Source: Antribacter soli (GTDB lineage Bacteria > Actinomycetota > Actinomycetes > Actinomycetales > Cellulomonadaceae). Taken from it: 64,000 nt of DNA. Position 1 is the stretch's first letter; every line of letters begins with the position of its first letter. The position numbers were made by a program, and so were the translations under genes. The stretch is taken from the NCBI RefSeq assembly GCF_021568775.1, contig NZ_JAKGSG010000040.1, positions 1 through 64,000 on the forward strand, written 5' to 3'. This document shows positions 44,900-53,770 of the stretch, one piece after another. A model generated the notes under the pieces. The model saw only the letters and a program-made list of their open reading frames with translations. It was not told the origin of the DNA and did no database searches.

Positions 44900-45970
44900 C
44901 TACGCCCCGGCGCGGACGGTCTCCAGGTCGCGGCGGGCGGTGCGGTCGGTGACGTCGTGCCCGGCAGCGGTGAGAGCTGCGAGGGCGGCGGCGGAGTCGG
45001 CGGCGGGGTCCTCGGCAACGAGGGCGGAGACAATGGCCAGGCGAGCGGCCTTGTCGGCGTTGGCGGGTCCGGCGGGGCGGACGGACCGGCGGACGGTGCG
45101 GGGCTTATCGGTCCGGACAGCCGGGCCGACGGTCGCCCGGACAACGGGGCGGGTCTGTCCGGCGGCGGACACCGGGGCGGACAGGGACCCGGACACGAGG
45201 GCGGACAGGTCGGCGGACACGGGGGCGGACAGGTGGCGGGTGTCCGGGACGGACAGCCCGGACATGGGGGCGGTCAGGATGCGGGCCAGGCGGGCGGTGT
45301 CCTCGGTGAACAGGGACGCGGTGTCCGCAGTGCCCTCCCCCACGGCCCGCATGGAGTCCAGCCAGGCGGTGACTGTGGCGCGCATCTGGTCGGGCGGGAC
45401 GGTGCGCAGCGCGACGGCGCGGGCGCGGCGGCGGGCGGCTTCGGCGCGGGCGATGCGGCGGCGGGCGGTGTGCGTGCCGTCGTCGGCGGCCTGGGCGCGG
45501 TAGAGGTCTTCGGTGGCGAGAAACAGGGCGTGCATCCGGCCTCCGGCGCGGACCTGGGTCCAGGTGCGGCCGGTGGCGAGGTGGCGGTCTCCGATGAGGG
45601 CGAGGTGCCACATCAGGGCGGCCAGGAGCGGGACGAGGAACCGGAAGAACGCGGCTCCGGCCTCGTGGCCGATGTAGAGCTCGTGCCAGGCGGCGAACCC
45701 GCCGGACGCGGAGGACAGGACCCAGGTGAGGGTGAGCAGGGTTCCGCCGGGGCGGTTGTCCCGGGCGGCCTCGCGGGCCAGGAGGGCCACGGTGATGAGG
45801 GACAGCTCGAACACGCCTGCGGTGGTGAACGCGACCGCGGGGCTCATGCCGAGCACGTCCAGGCCGAACGCGACCATGGCGAGGTAGGCGGAGCCGGTTG
45901 AGATGAGGGCGACGGACACGGCACCGGCCAGGACGAGGCGGCGGGAGCCGGGGGCGGGGGTGGTGGTCAT
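44900..45970 (-). CDS. DUF2637 / SpdB-like plasmid spread protein
   Basis: A 356-aa protein. The N-terminal 130 residues form about four membrane segments with the DUF2637 pattern (FGLDVLGMSPAVAFTTAGVFELSLITVALLAREA). The remainder is cytoplasmic, Ala/Arg-rich, with SAPVSADLSALVSGSL repeats and an HTH-like C-terminus (ALTAAGHDVTDRTARRDLETV). Such Spd proteins assist intramycelial or cell-to-cell spread beside TraB in Streptomyces plasmids and AICEs. The start follows AAGGAGG, 5 nt after the traB stop. Confidence 0.8.
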   Translation of the reverse strand: MTTTPAPGSRRLVLAGAVSVALISTGSAYLAMVAFGLDVLGMSPAVAFTTAGVFELSLITVALLAREAARDNRPGGTLLTLTWVLSSASGGFAAWHELYIGHEAGAAFFRFLVPLLAALMWHLALIGDRHLATGRTWTQVRAGGRMHALFLATEDLYRAQAADDGTHTARRRIARAEAARRRARAVALRTVPPDQMRATVTAWLDSMRAVGEGTADTASLFTEDTARLARILTAPMSGLSVPDTRHLSAPVSADLSALVSGSLSAPVSAAGQTRPVVRATVGPAVRTDKPRTVRRSVRPAGPANADKAARLAIVSALVAEDPAADSAAALAALTAAGHDVTDRTARRDLETVRAGA

Positions 45971-45975
45971 GGTGG

Positions 45976-48213
45976 TCAGTCCTCCTTGTCGTCGTGCGGG
46001 GTGTCGATGGTGTTGCCGAGGGCGGCCAGGACGTCGTTGCGGGCGATGGCGCGCTTGTTGACCTGGCGGCCGTCTACGACGCGGTTGTGCTGCACGGCGC
46101 GGATGCCGTAGGGCTTGAGCGCGGTGGTGACGTTCTGGGCGGTCCATCCGGCGTAGACGCCGGGCAGGTGCTCTGTGAGGCGGGCGGCGAGCTCGTCGGC
46201 CCAGACCTTGGGCTCGGTGCCGGGCCAGGCCGCGATCAGGTGGTCGAGCACGGACGACAGGTCCAGGTCGGCGGGGGTTTCGCCTGCGGCCATGCCGGTC
46301 AGGCGCCCGGCGGCGGCCCGGGCGACACGCGCGCGGGCGGCGATGGCGGCGGCGCCGTCGGCGTCCACGTAGCTCGTGCGGACGATGACGGGGTCGTCAC
46401 CCTCACCGGCGAGCCACGCGGTGCCCAGGTCCGAGCGGGAGAACATCGTTGCCCGGATGCCGGTGGAGTAGGCGCCGGTGCCCAGGACCATGTCGTTGGC
46501 GGTGTGGTCGGAGACCTTCAGGCACAGCCGCAGGATCGCGTTGGCCTTGATCCCCACGGGGATGGACTTGGCGTCCGGGCGCTGGGTGGCGCACCAGACC
46601 ATGATTCCGGCGGCGGGACCGCGCTTGACCAGGTCGGTGACGAGGTCGGAGATCGCCGAGCCGTGGTCGGGGTGCTCGAACGCGATCTGCGTTTCGTCGA
46701 TCGCCAGGAAGATCGGGTGCAACGCGAGCTCACGGCGGCCCGCGAGCTCGTCGGTCACCTTGGACTCGGGGCAGACCTCGCGCGGCAGGCCGCGCAGCAC
46801 CTTGTACCGGCGGCGCATCTCGGCCACCAGGGCCTTGAGGTCGGCCAGGATGAACGCGATGTCTTCGGGCTCGTCCCCGGCCCGGAACGCGTGCGCGACG
46901 TCGGCCAGCGGCAGGTGGTCCGCGCCGCCCTTCATGTCGAAGACGTGCAGCTCGACGCGGGGGTCCAGGGCGGCGGCGAGCTCGATCAGGCGCAGGCTGA
47001 ACGTCTTGCCCATGCGGGGCACCGCGCCCACGACACCGGATGCGTACATCAGGGTCGTGGTGACCTTCCGGCCGCGGTGGTCCACGCCCAGCGGGATGGG
47101 CGTGAACACGTTCGTGCGGCCCGCCTTGACCAGCGGCCACGGCGCGGGGCGGGCCTTGGACAGCGGGCGGTCCCCGACCCACAGCACCAGGCGCCCGGCG
47201 TGCGCCTCGGGGTCACGCTCTGGCCAGACCTGCGACTCGTGCCGCTGCAGACCCGATGCGAGCTTCTCGCGGCGGTCCATGACCTCGGCGGCCGTGGCGC
47301 CGGCGGGCAGGTCGATGTCCGCGCGGAACCCGGCACCGTCACGCACCAGCGCCAGGAACCGGATGGCCTTGGGGTCCTTGCCCGCGGGGCCGTTGATCGA
47401 GGACAGGCCCAACGAGGTCAGCGCGGCGGCGATCAGGTCAGCGGTCAGGCGCGGGGCCTCGGCCTTGTCCATCGCCCGGGATGTGATCCGCCCGTCCTTG
47501 GCCCGCCCGACCAGGCCCAGCACGCCGAGCGAGGCGGCCACGGCGATGGCCTGCGTCATGGGGTCGGCCTGAGCCGCGACCACGCCGCCCGACGCGAGGA
47601 CGGCCAGCCCGGACCCTGCAACGAACGCGCGGCCGCGAGCCTGGTTGCGGCGCTCCTCGCGAATCCTCAGGTAGCCCTCGGCGGTCACGCCCGAGGTGAG
47701 CAGCGCGCGGCGGGCGTCGCGGTGCTCGGAGTCGGCGACCCACCGCCACACGGCGGCGGTGATCCGGGCCGCGCCCCACGGTGAGCGAGCCGCGACCCGC
47801 AGCGCGTACAGCGGCAGGCGCACGCCGTGGAACGCGCCAGCCTTGCCGTAGTACCGGCAGGCCCACGACGTCGAACCCACCAGCGCCGAACGCGACGTTA
47901 GCCAGTCCGGCAGTACCGCGCGCTCGAACGCCTCGCCCCGGCGCGGACCACGGCGCCCGTCGTGGTCGCGGTGCTCGATCACCCGCGGCACCCGGCGCGC
48001 CGGGACGTCCTCGACCCGCTCGGGGTCGATGACCTCCCCGTCGAGCGCGTCGAGGGCGGCGAGCTCGTGACCGAGCGCGTCGAGGTCATTACCGTGCTGG
48101 ACCAGCGCGGCGCCCTGGTTCAGCCCCCGGGCCTCGACCTCGCGGCCGGGCTCGTCCTCGGTGCCGTACACGATCGCGTACAGCTCGCCGTCGTCCGGCG
48201 TGCGGTTCTCCAT
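45976..48213 (-). CDS. tra: FtsK/SpoIIIE-type conjugal DNA translocase (TraB/TraSA-like)
   Basis: A 745-aa transfer protein. After a variable N-terminus there are two likely membrane segments (about 205-240), then the motor domain with Walker A GAVPRMGKT (about 396-404), Walker B LAIDETQIAF and MVWCATQRPD. A winged-helix C-terminus (about 680-735) could recognise clt repeats. In actinomycete conjugation a single protein of this type moves double-stranded DNA. Its ATG overlaps the upstream stop by one base, so it is part of a leftward transfer operon starting near 49,096. Confidence 0.92.
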   Translation of the reverse strand: MENRTPDDGELYAIVYGTEDEPGREVEARGLNQGAALVQHGNDLDALGHELAALDALDGEVIDPERVEDVPARRVPRVIEHRDHDGRRGPRRGEAFERAVLPDWLTSRSALVGSTSWACRYYGKAGAFHGVRLPLYALRVAARSPWGAARITAAVWRWVADSEHRDARRALLTSGVTAEGYLRIREERRNQARGRAFVAGSGLAVLASGGVVAAQADPMTQAIAVAASLGVLGLVGRAKDGRITSRAMDKAEAPRLTADLIAAALTSLGLSSINGPAGKDPKAIRFLALVRDGAGFRADIDLPAGATAAEVMDRREKLASGLQRHESQVWPERDPEAHAGRLVLWVGDRPLSKARPAPWPLVKAGRTNVFTPIPLGVDHRGRKVTTTLMYASGVVGAVPRMGKTFSLRLIELAAALDPRVELHVFDMKGGADHLPLADVAHAFRAGDEPEDIAFILADLKALVAEMRRRYKVLRGLPREVCPESKVTDELAGRRELALHPIFLAIDETQIAFEHPDHGSAISDLVTDLVKRGPAAGIMVWCATQRPDAKSIPVGIKANAILRLCLKVSDHTANDMVLGTGAYSTGIRATMFSRSDLGTAWLAGEGDDPVIVRTSYVDADGAAAIAARARVARAAAGRLTGMAAGETPADLDLSSVLDHLIAAWPGTEPKVWADELAARLTEHLPGVYAGWTAQNVTTALKPYGIRAVQHNRVVDGRQVNKRAIARNDVLAALGNTIDTPHDDKED

Positions 48214-48596
48214 CAGGCAGCCCTCCCAGCGTTCTCGTCGTGCACGGGTGCGGTGCTCTCCCACTCGGCCAGCCACGCCGCCGGGACGTCCACGGCGGCG
48301 TCGGCGGGCCACTCCGTGCGGGCGGCCAGCCACTCACGCTCAAACCGCTCCAGGGACGGGCGACCCACGGTCTCGAAGTGCTCGACCAGCTCACGCGAGC
48401 CGTACGCCTCCACACGGGCGTACGGCCCGGTCATCAGCGAGAACGAGTCGATACCGGCGGCCCTGCCGCGACGGTTGAGCAGACACGCGTTCGTCACCTC
48501 CTCGGCGGCCTCATAGGCGGCCTGGACGACCAGGTCGAACTCAGCGCGCATCGCCACCCACTGCCGGGCGGCCTCATCGAAGATCGGCGAACCCAT
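48213..48596 (-). CDS. transfer-operon protein of unknown function
   Basis: A 127-aa soluble protein, not recognised. It is helical with many Glu/Ala residues (FDLVVQAAYEAAEEVTNACLL) and a Trp-rich end (EWESTAPVHDENAG). Both ends overlap neighbours by one base (TGATG), which places it firmly in the tra operon. Confidence 0.7.
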   Translation of the reverse strand: MGSPIFDEAARQWVAMRAEFDLVVQAAYEAAEEVTNACLLNRRGRAAGIDSFSLMTGPYARVEAYGSRELVEHFETVGRPSLERFEREWLAARTEWPADAAVDVPAAWLAEWESTAPVHDENAGRAA

Positions 48597-48802
48597 CAGG
48601 CACCCGCCACCGACGCGACACCCGAGACCAGACCGTTCAGCAGCGACTGGAACGCGTCCAACACCGGAGCGCCGAACGACGTCGCGGCCAGCGACAGGCC
48701 GAACAGGATGCCAAGGATCAGCGAGCCGTTGGACAGCTTCTTCAGCCAGACACCAACGACGACCGCGACGAGCAGGACAAAGAACAGCGACATGGTGACC
48801 AT
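48596..48802 (-). CDS. small membrane protein of the transfer operon (SpdA-like)
   Basis: A 68-aa protein with two hydrophobic segments (VTMSLFFVLLVAVVVGVWL and LILGILFGLSLAATSFGA), like the small Spd proteins encoded next to traB in Streptomyces elements. The ATG at 48800-48802 has AAAGGAG about 9 nt upstream; ATG 48791-48793 is the alternative. Confidence 0.65.
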   Translation of the reverse strand: MVTMSLFFVLLVAVVVGVWLKKLSNGSLILGILFGLSLAATSFGAPVLDAFQSLLNGLVSGVASVAGA

Positions 48803-48817
48803 CGAGACCAACTCCTT

Positions 48818-49096
48818 TCAGGCAGCGACCGACGCCACGGCAGCGACGGTCATGGAACGGGAACCGGCGCCCGCCACACGGCGGACCTTCTCGACCGCCA
48901 CACGGGCGGCCCGGGTGGTGCGAGTGCGGGCGGTGGCCTCCAGGGCCTTCACCGCACGACGGTGCGCCCGGACCGCAAGAGCGTCCGACGAAAGGGCAAG
49001 GCGGCACTCCGCCTCGACAACGGCCAACTCGGCCTCGATGACCGGCCACTCGGACGCGATGGCGTCCAGTTCGCGGCGGGACGGTTCGGTACTCAC
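48818..49096 (-). CDS. small helical protein, first gene of the transfer operon
   Basis: A 92-aa Ala/Arg-rich helical protein without recognised domain. The GTG at 49094-49096 has GAGGAGG 7 nt upstream. It is the promoter-proximal gene of the leftward tra operon and faces the GntR-kinase gene across a region with five CAACTGTTAG-type sites, so it is likely controlled by that regulator. Confidence 0.6.
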   Translation of the reverse strand: MSTEPSRRELDAIASEWPVIEAELAVVEAECRLALSSDALAVRAHRRAVKALEATARTRTTRAARVAVEKVRRVAGAGSRSMTVAAVASVAA

Positions 49097-49130
49097 TGTG
49101 GGCCTCCTCACAGGCTCGGCTGACCCACAT

Positions 49131-49256
49131 CTAACAACTGGTCTGCTGACCGTGTCAACTGTTAGGTGTGACGAGTCTGGACTTGGCGCGGTTCCGCCTG
49201 TCGGTGGATGATCAACTGTTAGGCGGTTGTTAGGCCCTCGACCGTCCAACTGATAG
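49131..49256. promoter_or_regulatory. operator array (CAACTGTTAG-type) between tra operon and GntR-kinase gene
   Basis: Five near-copies of one 10-mer: CTAACAACTG (inverted, 49131-49140), CAACTGTTAG (49156-49165), CAACTGTTAG (49213-49222), CGGTTGTTAG (49224-49233) and CAACTGATAG (49247-49256). They fill the 183-bp divergent promoter region. A KorSA-like repressor role for the adjacent GntR protein is the natural inference. Confidence 0.65.
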
Positions 49257-49279
49257 CCCAAACCCAGGAGGCGCACCGC

Positions 49280-50113
49280 ATGGCGAGCCACGACGACATC
49301 GACGGCAAGAAGGCCCGCGTCGCGCGGACCATCCGCAACGACATCGAGGCCGGGGTGCTCCGCGACGGGGAAGCGCTGCCCTCCACGCGGGCCCTCGCTG
49401 AGCAGATGGACGTCAGCGTCTTCACGATCAACGAGGCCATGAAGCTGCTGTCCGCTGAGGGACTGATCGAGAACCAGTCCCGCTCTCGTCGCGTCGTGCG
49501 CAGCGGCGTCGTCCGCCCGGCAGCGCGCACAGGGCGACCGCCTCACGCCTTCCTCGTTGGTGGCTACGCCGGCAGTGGCAAGTCCGAGTTCGGGCGCGTC
49601 CTGTCGCGCCTGACTGGAGCGCCGATCATCGACAAGGACACGATCACCAGGCCCGTAGTGGAAACCGCCCTGGAGGTCATGGGCTTACCGCCGCACGACC
49701 GAGACTCTGAGGTCTACCTCGAGCGCGTTCGCCCGCGGGAGTACGAGGCGCTGATCGACGCAACCCTGGAGAACGCCGAGGTCGGGGTTGGACCCATCGT
49801 CACAGCACCGTTCGTCAGGGAGTTCGGCGACAAGGCGTGGATCGAGCGCGTGACCACGCAGCTCCGCACCCGTGGCGTAGGTGTCACGTTGGTCTGGGTG
49901 GATTGCGACGTCGAGACGATGCACACCTACCTGCGCCGCCGCGGTGCCGCAAGGGACTCGATCAAGCTCGGCGACTGGGACGGCTACCTCTCGAAGATCA
50001 ACGTCGACTTTCGGCCCAAGGCTGAGCACCTGGTCATCAACAACTCGGCCTCCAGCGAGCCGCTGCAGGCGCAGGCCATGCGACTGCTCGCCAACGTCGT
50101 CGAGCACGCATGA
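49280..50113 (+). CDS. GntR-type regulator fused to a P-loop (zeta-toxin-like) kinase
   Basis: A 277-aa fusion. Residues 1-78 are a GntR winged HTH (VARTIRNDIEAGVLRDGEALP, RALAEQMDVSVFTINEAMKLL). Residues 88-277 are a P-loop kinase with Walker A GGYAGSGKS (94-102), IIDKDTIT and an Arg-rich lid (YLRRRGAARD), close to AAA_33/zeta-type small-molecule kinases. GntR repressors (KorSA) control transfer in AICEs, but the kinase fusion is unusual. The ATG has AGGAGG 9 nt upstream. The stop overlaps the next gene (ATGA). Confidence 0.82.
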   Translation: MASHDDIDGKKARVARTIRNDIEAGVLRDGEALPSTRALAEQMDVSVFTINEAMKLLSAEGLIENQSRSRRVVRSGVVRPAARTGRPPHAFLVGGYAGSGKSEFGRVLSRLTGAPIIDKDTITRPVVETALEVMGLPPHDRDSEVYLERVRPREYEALIDATLENAEVGVGPIVTAPFVREFGDKAWIERVTTQLRTRGVGVTLVWVDCDVETMHTYLRRRGAARDSIKLGDWDGYLSKINVDFRPKAEHLVINNSASSEPLQAQAMRLLANVVEHA

Positions 50114-50646
50114 CAGGCGGCTCCGTGGGCGTGATCCTCTACGGCCCGCCCGCCGCCGGGAAGGACACCATCGAGCGGGCGCTCACGAAGCTCTCGGACA
50201 GGTTCCAGCACTACGCGCGGATCAAGGTCGGGTCGGGTCGGCGAGAGGGCTACAGACTCACCAGCGCGGAGGAGCTGGACCAACTGCGGGTTGCGGGGCA
50301 CGTGATCTGGGAGAACCGGGCGTACGGAGCTGTCTACGCCATCGATGGGCCGTCCCTCCGGTCGGCTCTTGCCGACGGGTCACCGGTGGTACATGTCGGC
50401 CAACCGGCCGCTGTCGAGGCAATCCAACGCGCCGCTGGTCCGGCGTGGGTTGTCGTTGACCTGTGGTGCCCTCGCGAGACGACGGCGGAACGCCTCACAG
50501 GCCGAGGAGCGAAGGACGTCCAGGAGCGGTTGAGGGTGTGGGACAACACGCCTCGCCTCCTCGGCGCGGACCTTGCAATCAACACGGGTCGGTTCGCGCC
50601 CGAAACGGCCGCAGCACTGATCGCCATGGCCGTTCGCGGCGCGTAG
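50110..50646 (+). CDS. guanylate-kinase-like P-loop kinase
   Basis: A 178-aa nucleotide-kinase-like protein. P-loop GPPAAGKDT (12-20) is followed by an internal block (GSGRREGYRLTSAEELDQL, then WENRAYGAVYAI) reminiscent of the GMP-binding segment of guanylate kinase, and a lid with RETTAERLTGRG. It is shorter and more diverged than the housekeeping enzyme. Translational coupling to the GntR-kinase gene (ATGA overlap) suggests the two P-loop proteins work together. Substrate unknown. Confidence 0.72.
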   Translation: MTGGSVGVILYGPPAAGKDTIERALTKLSDRFQHYARIKVGSGRREGYRLTSAEELDQLRVAGHVIWENRAYGAVYAIDGPSLRSALADGSPVVHVGQPAAVEAIQRAAGPAWVVVDLWCPRETTAERLTGRGAKDVQERLRVWDNTPRLLGADLAINTGRFAPETAAALIAMAVRGA

Positions 50647-50823
50647 CGTTGGCCGAGTGCGCCCCGCGCCCGATCGACTGTCCCTCCCGTGACGCGCTGG
50701 GAGTCGCGCGCAGGCCCGAGTACGGGTGAATCGTCGCCCCAGATCCGTGGCATCAGTGCCGTTCGCGGGTACCGTACCGAGGACGTGCTGCACGCTCGGA
50801 CCGGGCCATCTAATGAAGGAACC

Positions 50824-51888
50824 ATGAGCACACCAATTGCGCCGCTTCCTAGTGCGATCGTCGGACTCCAATTGAACGATGGCTGGCGAATCGACTCAGA
50901 AGTCGTGATGACTGCTGCACAGACCGGCGGAAATTTCTCACTCTCATACAAGGGTTCTGACGCACAGGGCCGCCAAGGATTTATTAAAGTACTGAACTAC
51001 GAATATGCGCTCTCAACCCCCGACCCACCGGCGACCATGCAGGCGATGACGGAGGCTTATACCTTTGAGCGTCAACTCGTGGAGCGATGCAGTGCCGGGC
51101 GTCTAAGCAAGATCGTAAGGGCCTATTCGCACGGATCTGTGTATACGGCCGCGTGGGGGTTTGTGCCGGTATCGTACATCGTCTTCGAGCTTGCCGAATC
51201 CGATGTGCGGAAGGCGCTGGATCTCTCACAGAGTCTCGATCTTGTGGTCAAATTGCGACTCGCGCACAATGCGGCAACAGGGGCGGCGCAGCTCCATGGC
51301 ATCGGTGTAGCGCACCAGGACATTAAGCCGAGCAATCTTCTTGTTTTTGGAAGCAATTCGCCAAATGCAAATGACTCGAAGCTCGCGGATCTCGGCAGGG
51401 CAAGTGACCGAAACGTGGCGGCCTGGCACGATTCCCTTACGATCGCAGGAGACCCGGCATACGCGCCGCCGGAGCAACTGTATCGCGAGGCCCACGACTC
51501 GTTTGAAAAGCGACGTTTGGCGTGCGACATCTACCAGGTTGGCAACCTCGCCTCTTTCATCCTCACGGGTGTCTCGTTCAACGCGCGCCTCCATGCCCTC
51601 CTGCACCCCGTCCACAATTGGCACAACTGGCAAGGCGATTACGACGAGGTTCTACCGTACGTGCAAGCCGCACATGCCACAGCCGTCCAGCAGATAGAGG
51701 CCGAGATTGGAGGCCCCCTCGCGGGAAGAATTGCTTCGCTGATATCCAATCTCACCGACCCTGATATTGAGAATCGGGGCCATCCCGAGTCAAGGCGCAG
51801 GGGCGAGCCGTACGCCATGAATCGGATCGTTTCCGAGTTCGACCTGCTGTCCCGTCGTGCCGAACTGCTCGTAAAGGCGAACTGGTAA
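50824..51888 (+). CDS. protein kinase of the element's kinase-TPR operon
   Basis: A 354-aa diverged Ser/Thr protein kinase. The ATP lysine is probably Lys55 (GFIKVLNY), the catalytic loop is HQDIKPSN (164-171, Gln for the usual Arg) and the metal motif is DLG (189-191). AYAPPEQL and DIYQVGNLASFILTG follow, so the fold is complete. No membrane segment is seen. Base composition is clearly less GC-rich than the AICE backbone, suggesting later acquisition. The start has GAAGGA just upstream. Its TAA overlaps the ATG of the TPR gene (TAATG), so the pair forms one unit. Confidence 0.78.
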   Translation: MSTPIAPLPSAIVGLQLNDGWRIDSEVVMTAAQTGGNFSLSYKGSDAQGRQGFIKVLNYEYALSTPDPPATMQAMTEAYTFERQLVERCSAGRLSKIVRAYSHGSVYTAAWGFVPVSYIVFELAESDVRKALDLSQSLDLVVKLRLAHNAATGAAQLHGIGVAHQDIKPSNLLVFGSNSPNANDSKLADLGRASDRNVAAWHDSLTIAGDPAYAPPEQLYREAHDSFEKRRLACDIYQVGNLASFILTGVSFNARLHALLHPVHNWHNWQGDYDEVLPYVQAAHATAVQQIEAEIGGPLAGRIASLISNLTDPDIENRGHPESRRRGEPYAMNRIVSEFDLLSRRAELLVKANW

Positions 51889-53435
51889 TGGGCGTGCTCC
51901 TCCGTGTGTCCGAAGACCGACATGTAGTGCCGCGATGGCGGGCATTCGCGCGCACTTTGAGGAACGGCGAACTGGGCATCTTTGGACCAGACGGCGAACA
52001 GAGCCCCGGCCCCGCCCATCTTGACGCCCGGACGCGCGTCCAGATCGAGGCGGACCTGGCATCGTTTGAGTTGCACCCCGGGCGGTACCTGGCTAGTGAC
52101 CTGTTGAGCCGCGTGCTTGAGGGTCAGGTGGATCCTCGCAGGGCAGTGAGGATCGCGCGCCATGTGATCGACACGGAGGGTGCCGATACCTCGCTGCGGA
52201 GTGTCGCCGACGAAGCGGCGCGGCGATACGATCCCGAGCGGAGTGCGGAGGAACTGGTTCTAACGGCTCCACCACCGCCGATCGACCCCCGGGTGGTGGT
52301 CAGAGATGCGCGGAAAGTGTTGGCGAGGTCGCCGCGGAATGCCGTCGTGTGGACCGATCTTGCGCTCGCTCAAACTGAGTCTGGAGAACTCGCACGGGCT
52401 CACCGGTCCATCTCCGTCGCATTGTCCCTCGCGCCGCGAAACCGTTTCGTCGTCCGGTCCGCTGCACGGTTCTACGTGCATGTCGGCGAGCCCGATCGCG
52501 CCCGTTGGGTGCTCAATAGGGCAGAGCGATGGTCGGACCCGTGGATCGTTTCCGCCGATATCGCCGTGGCTACGATCCTGGGTGATGCGCCGCGGTCGTT
52601 CATGCGGCGTGCCGGGCGCTTGCTAGACGGCTCGCATGCTGCGCGCGACACAAGTGAACTGGCATGCGGTCTCGCGAGCCTTGAATTTAGTTCTGGGAAC
52701 CGGAAGTCCGGGAGAAGGCTGATCACTCTAGGCCTGGAGAACCCTACCGAGAACGCGGTAGCTCAGGCAGAGTTCGAGGCTCAGCGATCTGCTTTCGAAC
52801 TTCCGGAATCCATGGTCGAGGTTCCTGGCAGCCACGAGGCCCAGGCGCTGGATCTCCTTGACCGTGGCGAATGGGAGCCAGCGGCGTCCGCGGCACAAAA
52901 GTGGCAGGCCGATCAGCTCTTCGACCCGGACGCGGCTATGCACCTGTCATATTTGGCGTCCGTTGGCCTTGAGGACTTCGAGACGTCCAGGAGGGCCGCG
53001 CAATCTGGTCTGATTGCCAATCCAGATAACGCGATCCTCTGGAACAACGCGGCATTTGCGGCTGCGAATCTCGGCGAGTTGGCTGAGGCCACCACACTCC
53101 TGGAACGCGCTCGTCAGTTGCTCGTACTCGCACCGGGAGACGACGTGTCATTCACTGCCACTCAAGGCCTGATCGAGTTTCGATCTGGCAATATCGATCG
53201 GGGCCGAGCCGCGTACCGTCAGGCGGTGGAGTCCGCCCAGGGGCACAAGCTCACGAGTCTCGCGGCTCTTGCGGCCGCGTACTGGCTGCAAGAGGAGTCC
53301 TTAGCGAACGAGCACTTGGACCGCGGGGTGATAGAGGACGCCGTTTCACTGGTCCAGTCCAGCCGTGAAAAGGGTGCGCAGGCGGTGCTCGATCGCGTAG
53401 CTAAGCGGATCGGGTTGACAGCGGACGAGACCTAA
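51888..53435 (+). CDS. TPR-repeat protein paired with the kinase
   Basis: A 515-aa protein. Residues 1-130 form an N-terminal domain I do not recognise (MGVLLRVSEDRHVVPRW then a Leu/Asp-rich helical stretch). From about 140 to 500 there are tetratricopeptide-like helical pairs, for example RNAVVWTDLALAQTESGELARAHRS and NAILWNNAAFAAANLGELAEATTLLERA (each quoted as a family-like pattern). TPR arrays usually bind partner proteins, so it may sense a trigger or present substrates to the kinase. Coupled translation with the kinase and the defence-rich setting support a two-gene system. Confidence 0.72.
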   Translation: MGVLLRVSEDRHVVPRWRAFARTLRNGELGIFGPDGEQSPGPAHLDARTRVQIEADLASFELHPGRYLASDLLSRVLEGQVDPRRAVRIARHVIDTEGADTSLRSVADEAARRYDPERSAEELVLTAPPPPIDPRVVVRDARKVLARSPRNAVVWTDLALAQTESGELARAHRSISVALSLAPRNRFVVRSAARFYVHVGEPDRARWVLNRAERWSDPWIVSADIAVATILGDAPRSFMRRAGRLLDGSHAARDTSELACGLASLEFSSGNRKSGRRLITLGLENPTENAVAQAEFEAQRSAFELPESMVEVPGSHEAQALDLLDRGEWEPAASAAQKWQADQLFDPDAAMHLSYLASVGLEDFETSRRAAQSGLIANPDNAILWNNAAFAAANLGELAEATTLLERARQLLVLAPGDDVSFTATQGLIEFRSGNIDRGRAAYRQAVESAQGHKLTSLAALAAAYWLQEESLANEHLDRGVIEDAVSLVQSSREKGAQAVLDRVAKRIGLTADET

Positions 53436-53770
53436 GCGGTAGCGGGGGTCCAACCCAGCAGAAACCCAGCGCAATGCCCCAGCATCGAACGAGCAGGTAC
53501 GGGCATCTATGGCACTGGCGTCAGCCACTGAGTGCGCCGAACGAGAGGCGTCGAGACCCGGCGGAAAAGCGACGAGACCGCCACTTCTAGAATGAGGGGC
53601 TACGAAGGATCTGGCCGGCCTGGCGGTGGGCAGGCGGGCGAGATTAGCGGATCGCTAGCTGTTGACCACGCAACGTGACGGGGATGCTTCGCCCTGTCGC
53701 TCGCGAACGAGAAGAGTCTTTGGCGCCAGAAACGCGCTGGAAAGCTTTGACAGGACTCGACGACTTCGAC
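53436..53770. other. 335-bp intergenic region with a degenerate copy of the element's right end
   Basis: No credible ORF. Positions 53454-53600 align by eye with 56381-56527, the DNA just inside attR: CCCAGCAGAAACCCAGCG, then shared blocks TCTATGGCAC and GCGCCGAAC. At the place corresponding to the attR core there is only a faint resemblance. The rest (53601-53770) shows nothing recognisable. Confidence 0.6.
53454..53600. repeat. internal degenerate right-end copy (old attachment end?)
   Basis: See the matching segment at 56381-56527. The copy starts with the arm-type motif at 53454-53472 and keeps nearly the same spacing, about 137 bp, to where an att core would lie. The core itself is not conserved. 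Confidence 0.6.
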
